Origin: Dacryopinax spathularia
Lineage: Eukaryota > Basidiomycota > Dacrymycetes > Dacrymycetales > Dacrymycetaceae
Reading direction: 5' to 3'
Assembly (NCBI GenBank): GCA_037974965.1
Contig: JBBPFI010000008.1
Coordinates: forward strand, 124,001-188,000
DNA length: 64,000 bases
This document shows, in pieces, positions 22,948-33,544 of the stretch. Every line of letters starts with the position of its first letter. The first letter of the stretch is position 1. The notes under the pieces are model-generated. The model searched no databases, was not told the DNA's origin, and was given only the letters and a program-made list of their open reading frames with translations. Made by a program: the position numbers and the translations under genes.

Positions 22948-25516
22948 ATGCTCGTAGATGACCACATGCTGGCTGTTGCCAGCAATGATGACGATGATCT
23001 TCTCTACTGGAAAAATGACTTCTCCGAAACACTGGCTCGGCTGGAGCACGAGCTCCGTGCGAACAGGCTCGCGACACCGCTCGATTTTAGTGTCCCTCCA
23101 TCGTCGAATCATCTCTATCTAGTACCAACCTCCAAGGTGCCAATCTCTGTGCCTCCTCCACCTCCCCCGCCTAGCGATGCCCACTCACCGAGTACGGACC
23201 CCTCAGGCGAAGTCCGTGGAACTACTGCTAATAATCTGGCTCAATAGCTCGCGACCAACAGATGAAGCCTTCTGAGCAGCAGCATGAGGATCATGCTGAG
23301 GGCCATGCTCATGTCTCCACCGACCGTACCCCCCGCCAGCATCGGCCGATTCTCGAGGAGGACATGCCAAGAACTGGTCGACCGAGCACCCCGGGCACAT
23401 CTCGTGACATTGGACAGGCTTCGGGTACAGTGAAGAAGCCGCGATTCTCCATCGGCCCTCCTGGTCCTAGGGTCTCTGGCAAGGCATCTAACAATGGGAG
23501 GACCTCTAATGTGCCTGTGGTACCCAAGGGTGCTGTCACCCCTATGCGCTCGCTGAGTGCTCTAGCACCGGCTCCCATTGTTCGGTGGAAAACACCCGTT
23601 GTTCCGACAACTCCAAGCGAGGCCGAACGCGTTTACCCCGTCACTTCACCCGGGAAGGTCCAATGGGATGATCGGCAACAGCACATCCTAGACATGATCC
23701 ACTCGGGAAAGAACATCTTCTTTTCAGGACCTGCAGGTACGCACGGCTCCATCTCATTGATCGGCTTCCAACCTCCAATGTTCTCTCAGGTAGCGGAAAG
23801 TCTCTCTTGCTTCAACAAATCGTTCGCCAGGAATCCTCCAAAGGAAGGGTAGTGGCGGTCACTGCTACCACGAACCTGGCTGCGCTGCTGATTGGAGGGC
23901 AAACGATCCACAAGTGGTCCGGCATCGGGACGGGCGAAGACGACTTCAACTATCGCCGGTCTCGAGTCATGAGGGACCCGGATATCGTGAAGAATTGGAA
24001 GGAAGCTGACCTGCTATGCGTGGACGAGAGTAAGGATTCGCTGCCTGCTGACATCTGGCTCACGTCTACTGACGCTCCAACAAGTGTCATCTCTAAGTGC
24101 TGAGGTTTTGGATTATCTCGACGGGATGGGGCGCGCGGTGCGGAACAGCAACCAGCCTTTCGGCGGCTTGCAGGTGCGTACTATGCGTAGTCCGGTTGAG
24201 CACGATTCATTTACGGTGCTGATGCCGTGATGCCTTTCCAGCTCGTCTTCACAGGGGACTTCTTCCAACTCCCACCCGTTAATGAGTACGAGCAGCGAAG
24301 CGGCAAGTACGCATTCCAGGCGGAATGTTGGGATAGATGCTTCCCTCGCCGGGAAAGCATCATCATGCTCACCAAGGTGTATCGTCAGACTGAACAAGGT
24401 GGGTTGGGCTCGCGGAAACTGCGTGTTGTCTCTAACTCTCTATTGGAAGCCCTGGCCAATCTATTGCACGAGATTCGGTCCGAAAATCTCAGCGAGGCTT
24501 CGAAGAATCTACTGAAAGAACTGGCTAAACCCAAAAAAATCCCACCGAATGTGGAGCCGGTCCACATGTGCGTTGTCGCAAGTGGACTTCGGCCCAGAGC
24601 TCATGACATTCTCTGCTATTAGCCTCATGCGCAGAGCAGATGTGGCGCGCGTAAACGAGGAACGCGTTAACGCATTGCCTGGTTACCTCTTCCGCTATCA
24701 AGCCCACGACGTTATCTGGAGCGAGGAGATCTCTCGTCGCAAAATTCGCAGTCTTTTCCTGCGTACGAGAGTACCTTTCATGTTGCTGCTGAAAGTGGGC
24801 ACGTGGGTGCGGTTACAGAGAAATCTGCAGCAAGATAGCGAGCTTGTGAAGGGACGTTTTGGCTACGTCCGCGGATTTGTGACCAAAGATGACTGGGACG
24901 AACGAGAGCAGGACTTGTCTCGGTTCACCTTCGAAGAGCTAACAGGAAATACGGGGGCTGGCCTCCAGCGGCTCACGGATGACGTTACCACTGATCATTA
25001 CAAGCAATTACGATATCCGATCGTAGAGTTCACCGCCATTGCGAATCGCTCCTCGAAAACCGTCCTCCTCACCGGAAGAGACTGGGAGGTTCAGCTTCAG
25101 GACCCCGGGGCTAAGAGCAGCGGAGGTTCATGGTCCATGATCGGATATCGCCACCAGGTGAGCATTTCACACTACTAACAGGTGACCACAGCCTTGATCG
25201 CATCTGTAGCTTGAAATTGTCCAGGCGTATGCAGGAACCGCGCACGCTCTTCAAGGTCACAGTCTCGACTGGGTTGATATTGACTGTAGCCGCGCATGGG
25301 AATACGGTACTTCACTTTGTTGGCAACGGCTGACCGTGGTGGCTATCTAAAAGTGGTGCAGGTCAAGTGTATAGTGTTATCGGAAGAGCCGTTTCTTTAG
25401 CAGGCCTGCGGGTCAGGCTTTTCTCGCTGAATCTGGTAAGCGGTAGTTTAAGCCAGCCCGGGACCCAACGCGGGGGATTGACTCCTGTGTCTAGATTAGA
25501 ACCGATCCTGAGGTGA
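22948..25516 (+). CDS. PIF1-family DNA helicase
   Basis: A superfamily 1B helicase (5'-3' DNA unwinding in the known family). It starts MLVDDHMLAVASNDD; a disordered Pro-rich N-terminus runs to about 23640. Motif order is complete: QQHILDMIHSGKNIFFSGPA, with an intron (23737 on) splitting Walker A to give GPAGSGKS; TATTNLAALL; LLCVDE; a Q-motif-like LVFTGDFFQLPPV; VYRQ; ADVARVNEERVNALPG; and after an intron AHALQGHSLDW. The usual GQAYVALSRA motif appears as GQVYSVIGRAVSLAGLRV after a last intron that ends at GGTGCAG near 25360. The stop is at 25514-25516. About eight exons. Two introns seem to use AAG acceptors (CAACAAG, TTGGAAG). No Rep or endonuclease domain is fused, so it is not a Helitron protein. 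It could be a cellular Pif1/Rrm3 paralogue. Confidence 0.85.
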
Positions 25517-25785
25517 AGAAGTGGGCTGCCTCGCTGCCCCAGCGCTGGCGCTGACAGTCAGGCAACGGGTCGTCCCGCGGAGTGTCTGGGTTGGGGTTGT
25601 CGGAAGTGGGCGCATGTTTTTATATCCAGCTCTAGAGTTCTTCCACAGAGGCAACTCCATATTTGGCAGTGCTTATCCCAAATACATTCTGGTGGCAGTG
25701 CTATTCGTCATTCTGGAACAACAATCATAGAATGGCTCCGTGGTGTTCACGCGATCCGTCGGGAGAGAAGGCTAAATGACAAGCT

Positions 25786-27999
25786 ATGGCAGGGCGGTGC
25801 TCTCCAGCACACTTCTCTGTACCATCGCCAACACCGGACCTCTCTCTCTGTACCAGTTACTGCCTGCCACCAGTCACAACATCCCGTCATCTAATCCGTT
25901 CCATGGGTCGTCAGAAAGGGCACAATGCCCGTCGCTCTCCTCAGTCGACCATACTGGCTATGTCCTCCCTTTTGGCAACCATCCGTTCTGGTCGAGGAAT
26001 GGAACGCCTAGGAGAGTCGGCCGTTCAACCGCGAATGACGGCCAGCCAACAAGACAATCCGTTCTCTGTATCCGGTTCAACGTTTCCGTCGGTATTGCAC
26101 GTAATCGCGTGGATCTTGCAGCGTGACCCAGGAGATCATCTTATACGCGAAGCTTGCACCGCTTTTTCGTTTGAGAGGCACCAACAATCCTGGTTCTCAG
26201 CGGTTCAATTTTGGCCTTACACGGAACAGAGCGATACCCGTTTAGGAATGCATACACTCAATCCAAACTCCGGTGAGTAAGTGGAACCCTCAGAGTGTTC
26301 CACCTGCTCATGCCATGCCGAGGAGGCGTCCACAATGAACTCTATAGGGCGCCACACCCAACTATCTGTTGGTCTGTCACTCGATTCACTGACAGCTCTT
26401 CCCAGTTCGGTCAATTGCTGCATCGGATCGAGCATAGGTGAGCTCACGATATACTCACCCGGGAATTGCCACTCACCCCTGAAGCATCGAAACCTGCTTC
26501 AATGGCGACCCTGTCCTCCTCGTAAGGGATTTGCTCGGTATCCTACAGCACGGCCCGATCTTCCGGGAAAGCGCGAGCCCGGATGTGGCGTGGGCTGACT
26601 GGTCAAAGTGAGCGCTTACAACATAGTACCGGTAAATTCTGACTTGTTCCAGTCGGGTCGTCAAGTATTTGGTCTGGAACGAGCTGGCGGATGTTGCGCA
26701 TCCCTTTCTAGAGTCGAAATCCGTTATGGAATGGCTTGGATCCTGGGCACGTTTTGGCATGGTGGCTCGATCGCGCACAAAACCCCGACTGTTTGTTCTG
26801 AACCCAATTGCGGTGGATTACATATTAGCGCAAACTGAAGAGTCCGATTCAGTTCACGATGCCACTGCTGTTGCCGGTTGGAGGTCCCTGATGGTAAGCA
26901 ATGGTATGGAACATGTCGGAATATTCGGTCCCGGGACGTACGGTGGCTGGGCAATGATGCTCCACAAGCTGCTCGTCGCCATCTACGAACAACTCAACAT
27001 CATTGAACGGTACATACCTCTCAATCCGGCCGATCGGGCAACTTGTGCTAGTCCGGCCATCGACGCTCTACCGCACATCAGAAGCGCATTCCACTGCTTG
27101 TTTGCGCACCTTGAAGTACTATGGTCATGTGTCTACTGGCGACAATCCGGTAGTGGCTGCAAGGCTGAATCGATGATCGTCTTCGAAGAGCTGTTGAGAA
27201 ATGATAGCGTTGGGCTGCGAGCCTATCTTAGGAAGCAGGCGTGTGAGTAAATAGTCTGCCGAAGACAGACAGTTTTGCTAATGGCCTATGACCAGATGCA
27301 TTCGGCACCATCAATCCGCCTTCGCTGAGCGATCTCTTGAAGCGGATGGCATTCTGGGTGGAAGCGGGATTACGCATGGGGAGCGCGTACCGCCGGCTTC
27401 CTGAAGACATCAGGCCAAATGGCATTCCATTTATGTTGATCCAGGGTCAAGTCAAGAGTGCGCGGCAGAGCAGGGCCCAAGACTCACGCAACGAGATGCC
27501 GTCGGTGTCGGTGCACACCGCAGTTGACGAACAACATGCAGCCACTTTTCGGTTCGCTTTGGAGCCTTCTGCTTATCTCAGTGAAGTGGCGTACATACAC
27601 CCGGAGTCCGTCTTGTGCGCTCTTCGCCGTTTATCCTATGCCACCCCGATGTGCCAGGCAGATTGCCTCCACCGAGATGGCAGGTGCGATCTCTACAGAC
27701 AACTACTGCAGGACGATGCTTCCCTTGAGGCGATTCAGGTAAGCTTTTGCGCAGCCGCGAGGGACCAGCGTTGACCGCCTGAGTAGCAATGCTTACAGTC
27801 TCCGGCCAACCCGAATTCCCGGTGTGCTGTGTGTGAATGGTTATTATGGCCGGCCGGCCGGCGTCCGAGCACGTGCGAGAACCTCGGGACATTCCATCCG
27901 TGCTATCCATTTGGTCTCGACAAGAGAACGGCTCTGGATGTCGTGGCGATGTTGGAGCGGACGATGGAGAGCATTTTACGCCCTCCTGCCTGGAAGTGA
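25786..27999 (+). CDS. Unknown spliced protein downstream of PIF1
   Basis: Not recognised. The start is uncertain: the first exon is taken from the ORF at 25786, which ends at a GTGAGTAAGTGG donor at 26273. The middle exons between 26280 and 26660 are unclear. From 26669 a helical exon (LVAIYEQLNIIERYIPL and so on) ends at donor GTGAGTAAAT near 27243, and joins after CCTATGACCAG to AFGTINPPSLSDLLKRM. The next intron, GTAAGC to GCTTACAG (about 27739-27798), leads to a last exon with NSRCAVCEWLLW and STCENLGTFHPCYPF, ending at 27997-27999. The Cys/His tail recalls the CxxC...HP tails of the genes at 5.7 and 19.3 kb. Same strand as PIF1, 270 bp apart. Confidence 0.55.
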
Positions 28000-28240
28000 G
28001 CCGACTTGTAATGGAGGGACTTGCGGAGGGGGTGTACTATCATGGTGCATTGTGGATTCCTCGTGGATTGTTGTAATACTACGTGTCACTATACTACAGT
28101 TGATCGATGCTTTCGTCCCCATCCCTGCTGTATTACAGCCGATGTAAGTTCCGAGGCGTTATGGAACGTGGGTACAACATAAATCATATAATTACAGCAG
28201 CGAAAAGGGCTGAGGCCGCGTCGGGTGGCCGATAGCTCTA

Positions 28241-30542
28241 TTAGTCTTCGAAGAGCGGCTTGAACTGGAAGGATGCATGAGTTACATGTGTCTCAACCAA
28301 ATGCGGCTCAGCCACCTCACCTTGGACAAGGAGCGGCCTGGTGTAGGAGGCAGTTCGAGATCCTCGGATTCGTCCACCGCGTCCTGGCGCCCACCGTCCC
28401 GTTCTTCCGAACCATGGTGCACTGTGTCGAACAGGGCATGGAATCGCTAGCAAGACGTCAGAATCCCGTGCTCGTCCGGCGGCAAGGGCCGACTGACCGT
28501 TGCAGACGCACTGCGCTGGGTGGGATCATACACAACAGTTGCGGAAGAGGGCTGCAGATCGGTGGTGAGGACCTCATCGTCCATCTCGGTAGGTTCGCCT
28601 GGTGATTTCCAGTCGCTAGTGCGTTGGACGGGCTGGGGCATGTCACCTTGAAACGCAGTTAGGTCTTCCGCCTCAAGGAAGAGCCCAGTGCGATCATAGA
28701 TCTCCTGCAGCGTATTTGGCGAGATAATCGCCTTGTTCAGCGACAGCTGGTGATAATTGAGGGCTTGTGAGGGGGAGTTAGAATTCGAAGAAAATAACCC
28801 CTGGAATTGCTGGCCAGAGCTGGAATCCTTGGTGTAGGCGGTTGAAACGAGCGCCGATCCTTGCACAGGCGATAAGCGCGGAATTACTTCTACGGCCGTC
28901 GGCCAGACTTGCCGCTCGGTGGAGCTTGAGGGCTTGATGTCATCGGAGTGAATGAATGCGGGACCGCGCATAAGGGAAATGCTTGGAGCCCGGCTTACAT
29001 CCACCGGCGCGGTCGGCTGCTGCGCAAGAGTATGGCTTGCAGCCGCAATAGGGGAAACCACATCGGCAGCCTGAGAAGAAGCAGTCCGAGTACGTTGCTG
29101 ATGCATGAATGCGGGACCGCGCACAGGGGAAATGCTTGGAGCCCGGCTTACATCCACCGGCGCGGTCGGCTGCTGCGCAAGAGTATGGCTTGCAGCCGCG
29201 ATAGGAGAAACGCGGACATCGGCAGCCTGAGAAGAAGCGGTTGGAGCACGTTGCTGATGCACTGACTGAACTTGGGTTGGCGGCTGCGAGGCGTGTGAGG
29301 ATAATCTCGGTTGCTTGGCCGTACGGGCCTCCGGTTGGGCCAGGGCTCGTTTTCGATGTGTTGAGGCCATGAAGTCGATGGGGCCACTGGTAGCAATGAA
29401 GGCCTGGAACGACCAAGCGTCCATATGGATGGAATCAGCCTTCGAATCCGTGATGTACAATCGGAGAGGCGCGCATGGAGGGGCGAATTTCAGCATCAGG
29501 TCCTTGTCGAGTGCTTGCGCCATCTTGATAACAGCCTGCACATAATTAGCTGACAGGCATACAATATTGGAGGCGACACTTGCGGTGAATTCCCGGATAT
29601 GAAAAGACAGAACCAAGTCTTCAGGTCCTCTTTCGTACTCTTCAAAATCGGCGGATGCGAAGCTTACTTCCGTGAAGATAGACCGTCCATCTGTAACGAG
29701 ATTCTATCGTAAGCTTCTGATACCCACAGACAGCAGAGGCTTTGTGACAAACCTGCCATGGACCGGATCACCAAGTAATCTTGGTAGAGGTTGCATTGTA
29801 CCTGACCATCGGGATGATTGGCGCCCACTCGGAGGTGATTCAGCAGATTGCCCATCATTTCATTGCGGGCCAATCCATATGAGTTATCCGCGAGATCACG
29901 GCCATGTGGTTCAAGTATCTCTTCCGCATCGTCCAGCCACAAGCGATGACTTTTGACGATTCCTAATTGCGCATATATGCATCAGAATCGCAGATTTATC
30001 AACGCCAGCACGCAATACTGGGGAGTACACACCGTTTGTACATGTTATCGTCGCTGTGAAGAAGCTTTCGACACTCCTCAACTCATCCACAGAGAATACG
30101 CTGTCGTCGTCCTCGCCAGGCGCATCGATCACGGGCTCCCGTATCGTGAGAGCTACCATAGACGCCGAGCGGCGATGACTGGGTCGGCGCAGATGAGAAA
30201 GCAAAAGCTGGGTCTTGAGGCGTACTATCAGCAAAGGCGTTCGCTCCTCCGGTATCGAGTGAGGGAGCTCCAGGCGCTCGGAAGAATGTCGCGCTTTGTA
30301 TGCTGCGAAAAAGGAGCGATCGAGCACCAATTTGCACCAGGCAGATTTAGCAGCATTCGTTGCGGAGAGATGTAGCTGAGCCGTCAGAGTTAATAGAGAT
30401 ATCCACGCTATAGTGCGTTGCTTACCGAATCACAGAAAACGGCCATATGCACCTGCTCGTCGAAACGAGCCAAGCACGCAAGTGCATTGACCAAAGCTGC
30501 GAAGGCAGTCTTCAGTAGACATACAATGACATCAAGTGGCAT
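28241..30542 (-). CDS. rad9: RAD9 checkpoint clamp subunit (9-1-1 complex)
   Basis: Rad9 is the PCNA-like subunit that, with Hus1 and Rad1, forms the DNA-damage checkpoint clamp. The start MPLDVIVCLL leads to LVNALACLARFDEQVHMAVF, the typical first helix and strand. After an intron comes SATNAAKSAWCKLVLDRSFF, then TATITCTNG joined to IVKSHRLWLDD across GTGTGTAC...AATTAG, then LYQDYLVIRSMA joined to DGRSIFTEVSFASADFEEYE. The linker tail (28,500-29,400) is long and disordered with two near-repeats around 28,960 and 29,110. An intron (GTCAGTCG to TTGCTAG, about 28447-28497) removes an in-frame stop. A final intron (GTGAGGTG to CTTCCAG, about 28265-28318) exposes the short tail FKPLFED, matching the conserved Rad9 end LPPTP...FKPLF. 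The gene looks complete. Confidence 0.85.
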
Positions 30543-30806
30543 GGCTCACTGTTGACGGCGTCCATGCGCAAATGCGCATCCATTCTCGTCGCACAAACGT
30601 CGCGCATTGTAGGATCCCTAATGGTTGGCGTTGTCGGGATGAAGGTAGTAAGTAGTAGACGAAGTCCGGGCGAGAGAGGTGACTGGCGAGTCCGAGGCCA
30701 CTATAGTTCCTGTGGGCAGGAACGCTTCCGTCCACGTGACAAGCTGCGCAAGGAGGTAAGATTATGGGTCATACCAGCAGCACAGACAAGACATTCAACT
30801 AGCACC

Positions 30807-31032
30807 ATGTCGCCGCACCCTACAGACGACAGGATGGCACATAAACTGTTTACCATTGATGAGCTCGGTGATAAAGTGAGCTCCAGTCTGACACCCAAGT
30901 AGCCCGTTAACCTTGGCCGAACCTGTCGCTCGATAGGACGCGTCCTGGCGCAAGCCTGGGAGCGGGCAGAGACGGTGCAAATATTCGCTCTGGAAGACTG
31001 GAAGCCGCTTCGGACGCAAATGACGACGATCA
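30807..31032 (+). pseudogene. Broken F-box gene fragment
   Basis: A plus-strand stretch reads MSPHPTDDRMAHKLFTIDEL, then after a stop codon LGRTCRSIGRVLAQAWERAE. It aligns without gaps to the F-box start of the neighbouring minus-strand gene (SIEELLDRIS...LGRTSRWMRRVLAQGWE). The stop falls where the relative has Glu. After the first-exon equivalent, which ends at a GTCAGT-like donor near 31032, no LRR part follows. So this is a truncated duplicate in opposite orientation, with one nonsense codon and no second exon. A tiny intron of 33 nt (GTGAGC to AAGTAG) would also remove the stop, but it is too short to trust. Confidence 0.55.
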
Positions 31033-31310
31033 GGTCAGTAAATAATGTCATCAACTACAGCCTAGACAGACTGTCATAAGAGACGTCAAAAGGGATATAA
31101 TAGATGTGTATGTAGAACTATGGAGTAGGGGACGATGCAATGGATGGTACGACCCTTATGAGTGCGATGTAGAACTCCATAGCAGCCAGTGATTTTACCG
31201 ATTTGAATTCTTCGTCTACGAGCTGCACATCCATATTTACAATGCATAATAAATTGATTTCTTGACAAACGCCCGTCGCCTCTCTCTGCCCTAACTGACT
31301 CAAGGCGGGA

Positions 31311-32931
31311 CTACGTTCTCGTCTCCATGCGCAACTGTCTGCGGCTAGCGATTCTATATTTTGCTGCCTTGATCCGCTCGATGTAGTGCCTCGCGGTACT
31401 CACGATCCATGGCGTTTGTCCCGTGAACTGGATGTCGAGACCTGGCCAGATCCGATCCATCGTATCAGCGAGATACATCTCGTCTGCGACGATGTCATCT
31501 AGCAGAAGGATCAGCTTGTGGTCCTCAGCCGCGGGCTCGGGCCACTCCATATCCTCTTCAAAGGTCGCCGAGGTCAGCTCCATGATTCTCAGCTTTGGGC
31601 AGGTATGTGTGAGTTCCGCGATATCCGTGATTAGAAAGCTGGAGACACCGGAAACCTTTAGTCGCCGAGTCTTTTCAAACTTTCCCCAGATCGCGCGGAA
31701 GCGTTCGAGTTCAGTCCAACCCACGGTCAGAGCAACGAGCGAGTTGTTCATAGTAGTAATTGGCTTGCAACTGTCGTATTCTATCGAGAAGTTCTTCATT
31801 CTTTTGCACACTGCCAGCGACCGCAGTTCGCCGAGGTCGATAGGCACATCTAAGGGACTATTCGTGGTGCCACGTATAACGATGTCAAGCGTCTCCAGGC
31901 GTATGGCGTAGTCAGTTAATGTGCCGCAAAGGTGCGACAGCGGAAGAGTGCCATTCCAGCCGCTCAGGTCCAACTTCAGTAAGATCGGAAATGCTTTGAG
32001 AGCCAGAAGCAGTCTGTTGGCATTCCGAACTGAGCCACGAAGCTGTACATCTTCTAGTTCGATCCATTCGGCGTCACGCTCTGTCGACACGGTCGAAAGA
32101 GCGAGAGAATCCATGTCAACCCGGCCAAGGACTTCCAGATGCGTCACTCTTGACGTCGCCAGTTGCTTGAGAGCCTCGTTGCTTAGGAAAGCCCAGTTGA
32201 CTGATACGAGCTTGAGCAGAGAGAGCCTAGAGATGAAAGCAACCGAGGGCAGGCTTTGCAACGGTCCGCTATCGTCGTTCTGGTGGATGACAAGCTCTTC
32301 CAGGTATGGGCTGATGTCCGGCAGCATCGCGAGCATCACGCACATCGCGTCCTTGTAGCGCACCATATTTCGCACCGCAGGCTGTTGAAAGTCCAGCTCC
32401 AGCCTTCGCAAGGTCGACGTGTAGCATCGCACAGCTGCGCTCATACCCAACCAGTGATTGCAGGTGAGTGAGAGAACACAGAGGTGCGGAAAGATTACAC
32501 CGTCCCCTGTACTCTTGCAGATGTCAACCAGCATAGAGACTTGTTGCTTGGAGTCGTCCACTGTCAGGGGCTCCAGTTTCAGAACGCGAACTGCACTGCG
32601 ATATGCATGGATCCTTCCTGCCAACTTGATCGATCTCAGTCTGGAACTCCATTGTACAGTTTCAGTGGGTGGGTACCTGTGCGTCGACGTTCCCATGTAG
32701 GGCGTCAGCCAGGACGCATATATGCACAAAGTCGGCGAGCTCCCATCCTTGCGCTAACACGCGTCGCATCCATCGACTTGTGCGGCCCAGCCTGGTCCGC
32801 TCTTTCGCTGTCATGAACAAGCTGATGCGGTCGAGAAGCTCCTCGATGCTAAGAACTTTGTGTGCCGAACTGTGCGCGATGATCTCGGTCATGATTGTAG
32901 AACTTAGATGAGGACCGCTCGTCGCTGACAT
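31311..32931 (-). CDS. F-box and leucine-rich-repeat-like protein
   Basis: Likely substrate adaptor of an SCF ubiquitin ligase. The start is placed at 32931 (MSATSGPHLSSTIMTEII) because the F-box follows at once: KVLSIEELLDRISLF, LGRTSRWMRRVL. An inner ATG or the longer ORF start at 33042 are alternatives. A short intron near 32635-32690 (donor GTACCCAC) joins the F-box exon to the LRR-like exon of about 450 residues. That exon has irregular leucine repeats such as LEELVIHQ, LSLLKLVSVNWAFLSN and LLKLDLSGWNG, with a stop at 31311. The acceptor is not certain (AAG and AG options exist). Such F-box/LRR genes are numerous and fast evolving in basidiomycetes. Confidence 0.65.
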
Positions 32932-33084
32932 TCGCAATTCCTTCAGACCGACGCGACTCTGCATCACGTGCGTCAGACTCGCCCATCTTTCATTCAATGA
33001 ATTCCGCCCATCGCCCACGCCTCTCATTTCGTCATATATCACCTGGCTACACCTCCCACTCGCTATACCATTGTATTCTCGCTG

Positions 33085-33429
33085 CTATAGAAGCCCTCCG
33101 AACGCGCCGTTCTCCAATATACTAGCCAAGTTCCCCTCCCACTTTTGCACAAGTAAGGTCTCTTCGCGCTCCTGTGCGAGCAGTAGCCGGATCTGATAAT
33201 CCAGCAGCGTCGACGCGTTCCAGGTCTTGCTCCCGTGGATGTGAACTCGTAGTTCCGCCCACTGAGCCTCATGTCGGTGATGAAGGCCCCGGCCTTCTTC
33301 CTCGATCAGCTGAGAAAGTTGGGCGAGCATTGAATACGCAGCGCAATCGAAAGGCGTCGAGTATGATAGCCTTACTGGATTGTCAGCAAGCTCCGAATGG
33401 ACATAGGACCTAGCCCCTACTGAGCGCAC
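33085..33429 (-). CDS. Small unknown ORF next to satellite array 3
   Basis: A 114-aa ORF, MRSVGARSYVHSELADN at its start, with a helical character (LSQLIEEEGRGLHHRHE, IRLLLAQEREETLLVQKWE). The upstream frame may continue towards 33490, where the 76-bp array begins about 55 bp further on. It may be another gene end cut by a repeat, for example an ankyrin-type protein (TPFDCAAYSML), but the match is too weak to name. Confidence 0.3.
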   Translation of the reverse strand: MRSVGARSYVHSELADNPVRLSYSTPFDCAAYSMLAQLSQLIEEEGRGLHHRHEAQWAELRVHIHGSKTWNASTLLDYQIRLLLAQEREETLLVQKWEGNLASILENGAFGGLL

Positions 33430-33544
33430 GCATAGCGTCTTTACATCGCCCTTGTGGAGGGTAGCAGGCGAGGAACGTCATAGTCACTGTCCCTCACTTG
33501 GCTGTTGTGGGCTCAGAATTATCGGTGGATGTGGAATATACCGA

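Noticed and set aside
25205-25345. Frameshifts at the end of the PIF1 gene
   Set aside because: Two in-phase introns explain the frame changes and restore HALQGHSLDW and the GQxY motif.
22948-25516. Helitron element
   Set aside because: The helicase has no Rep/HUH domain fused or nearby, and no Helitron-like ends were seen.
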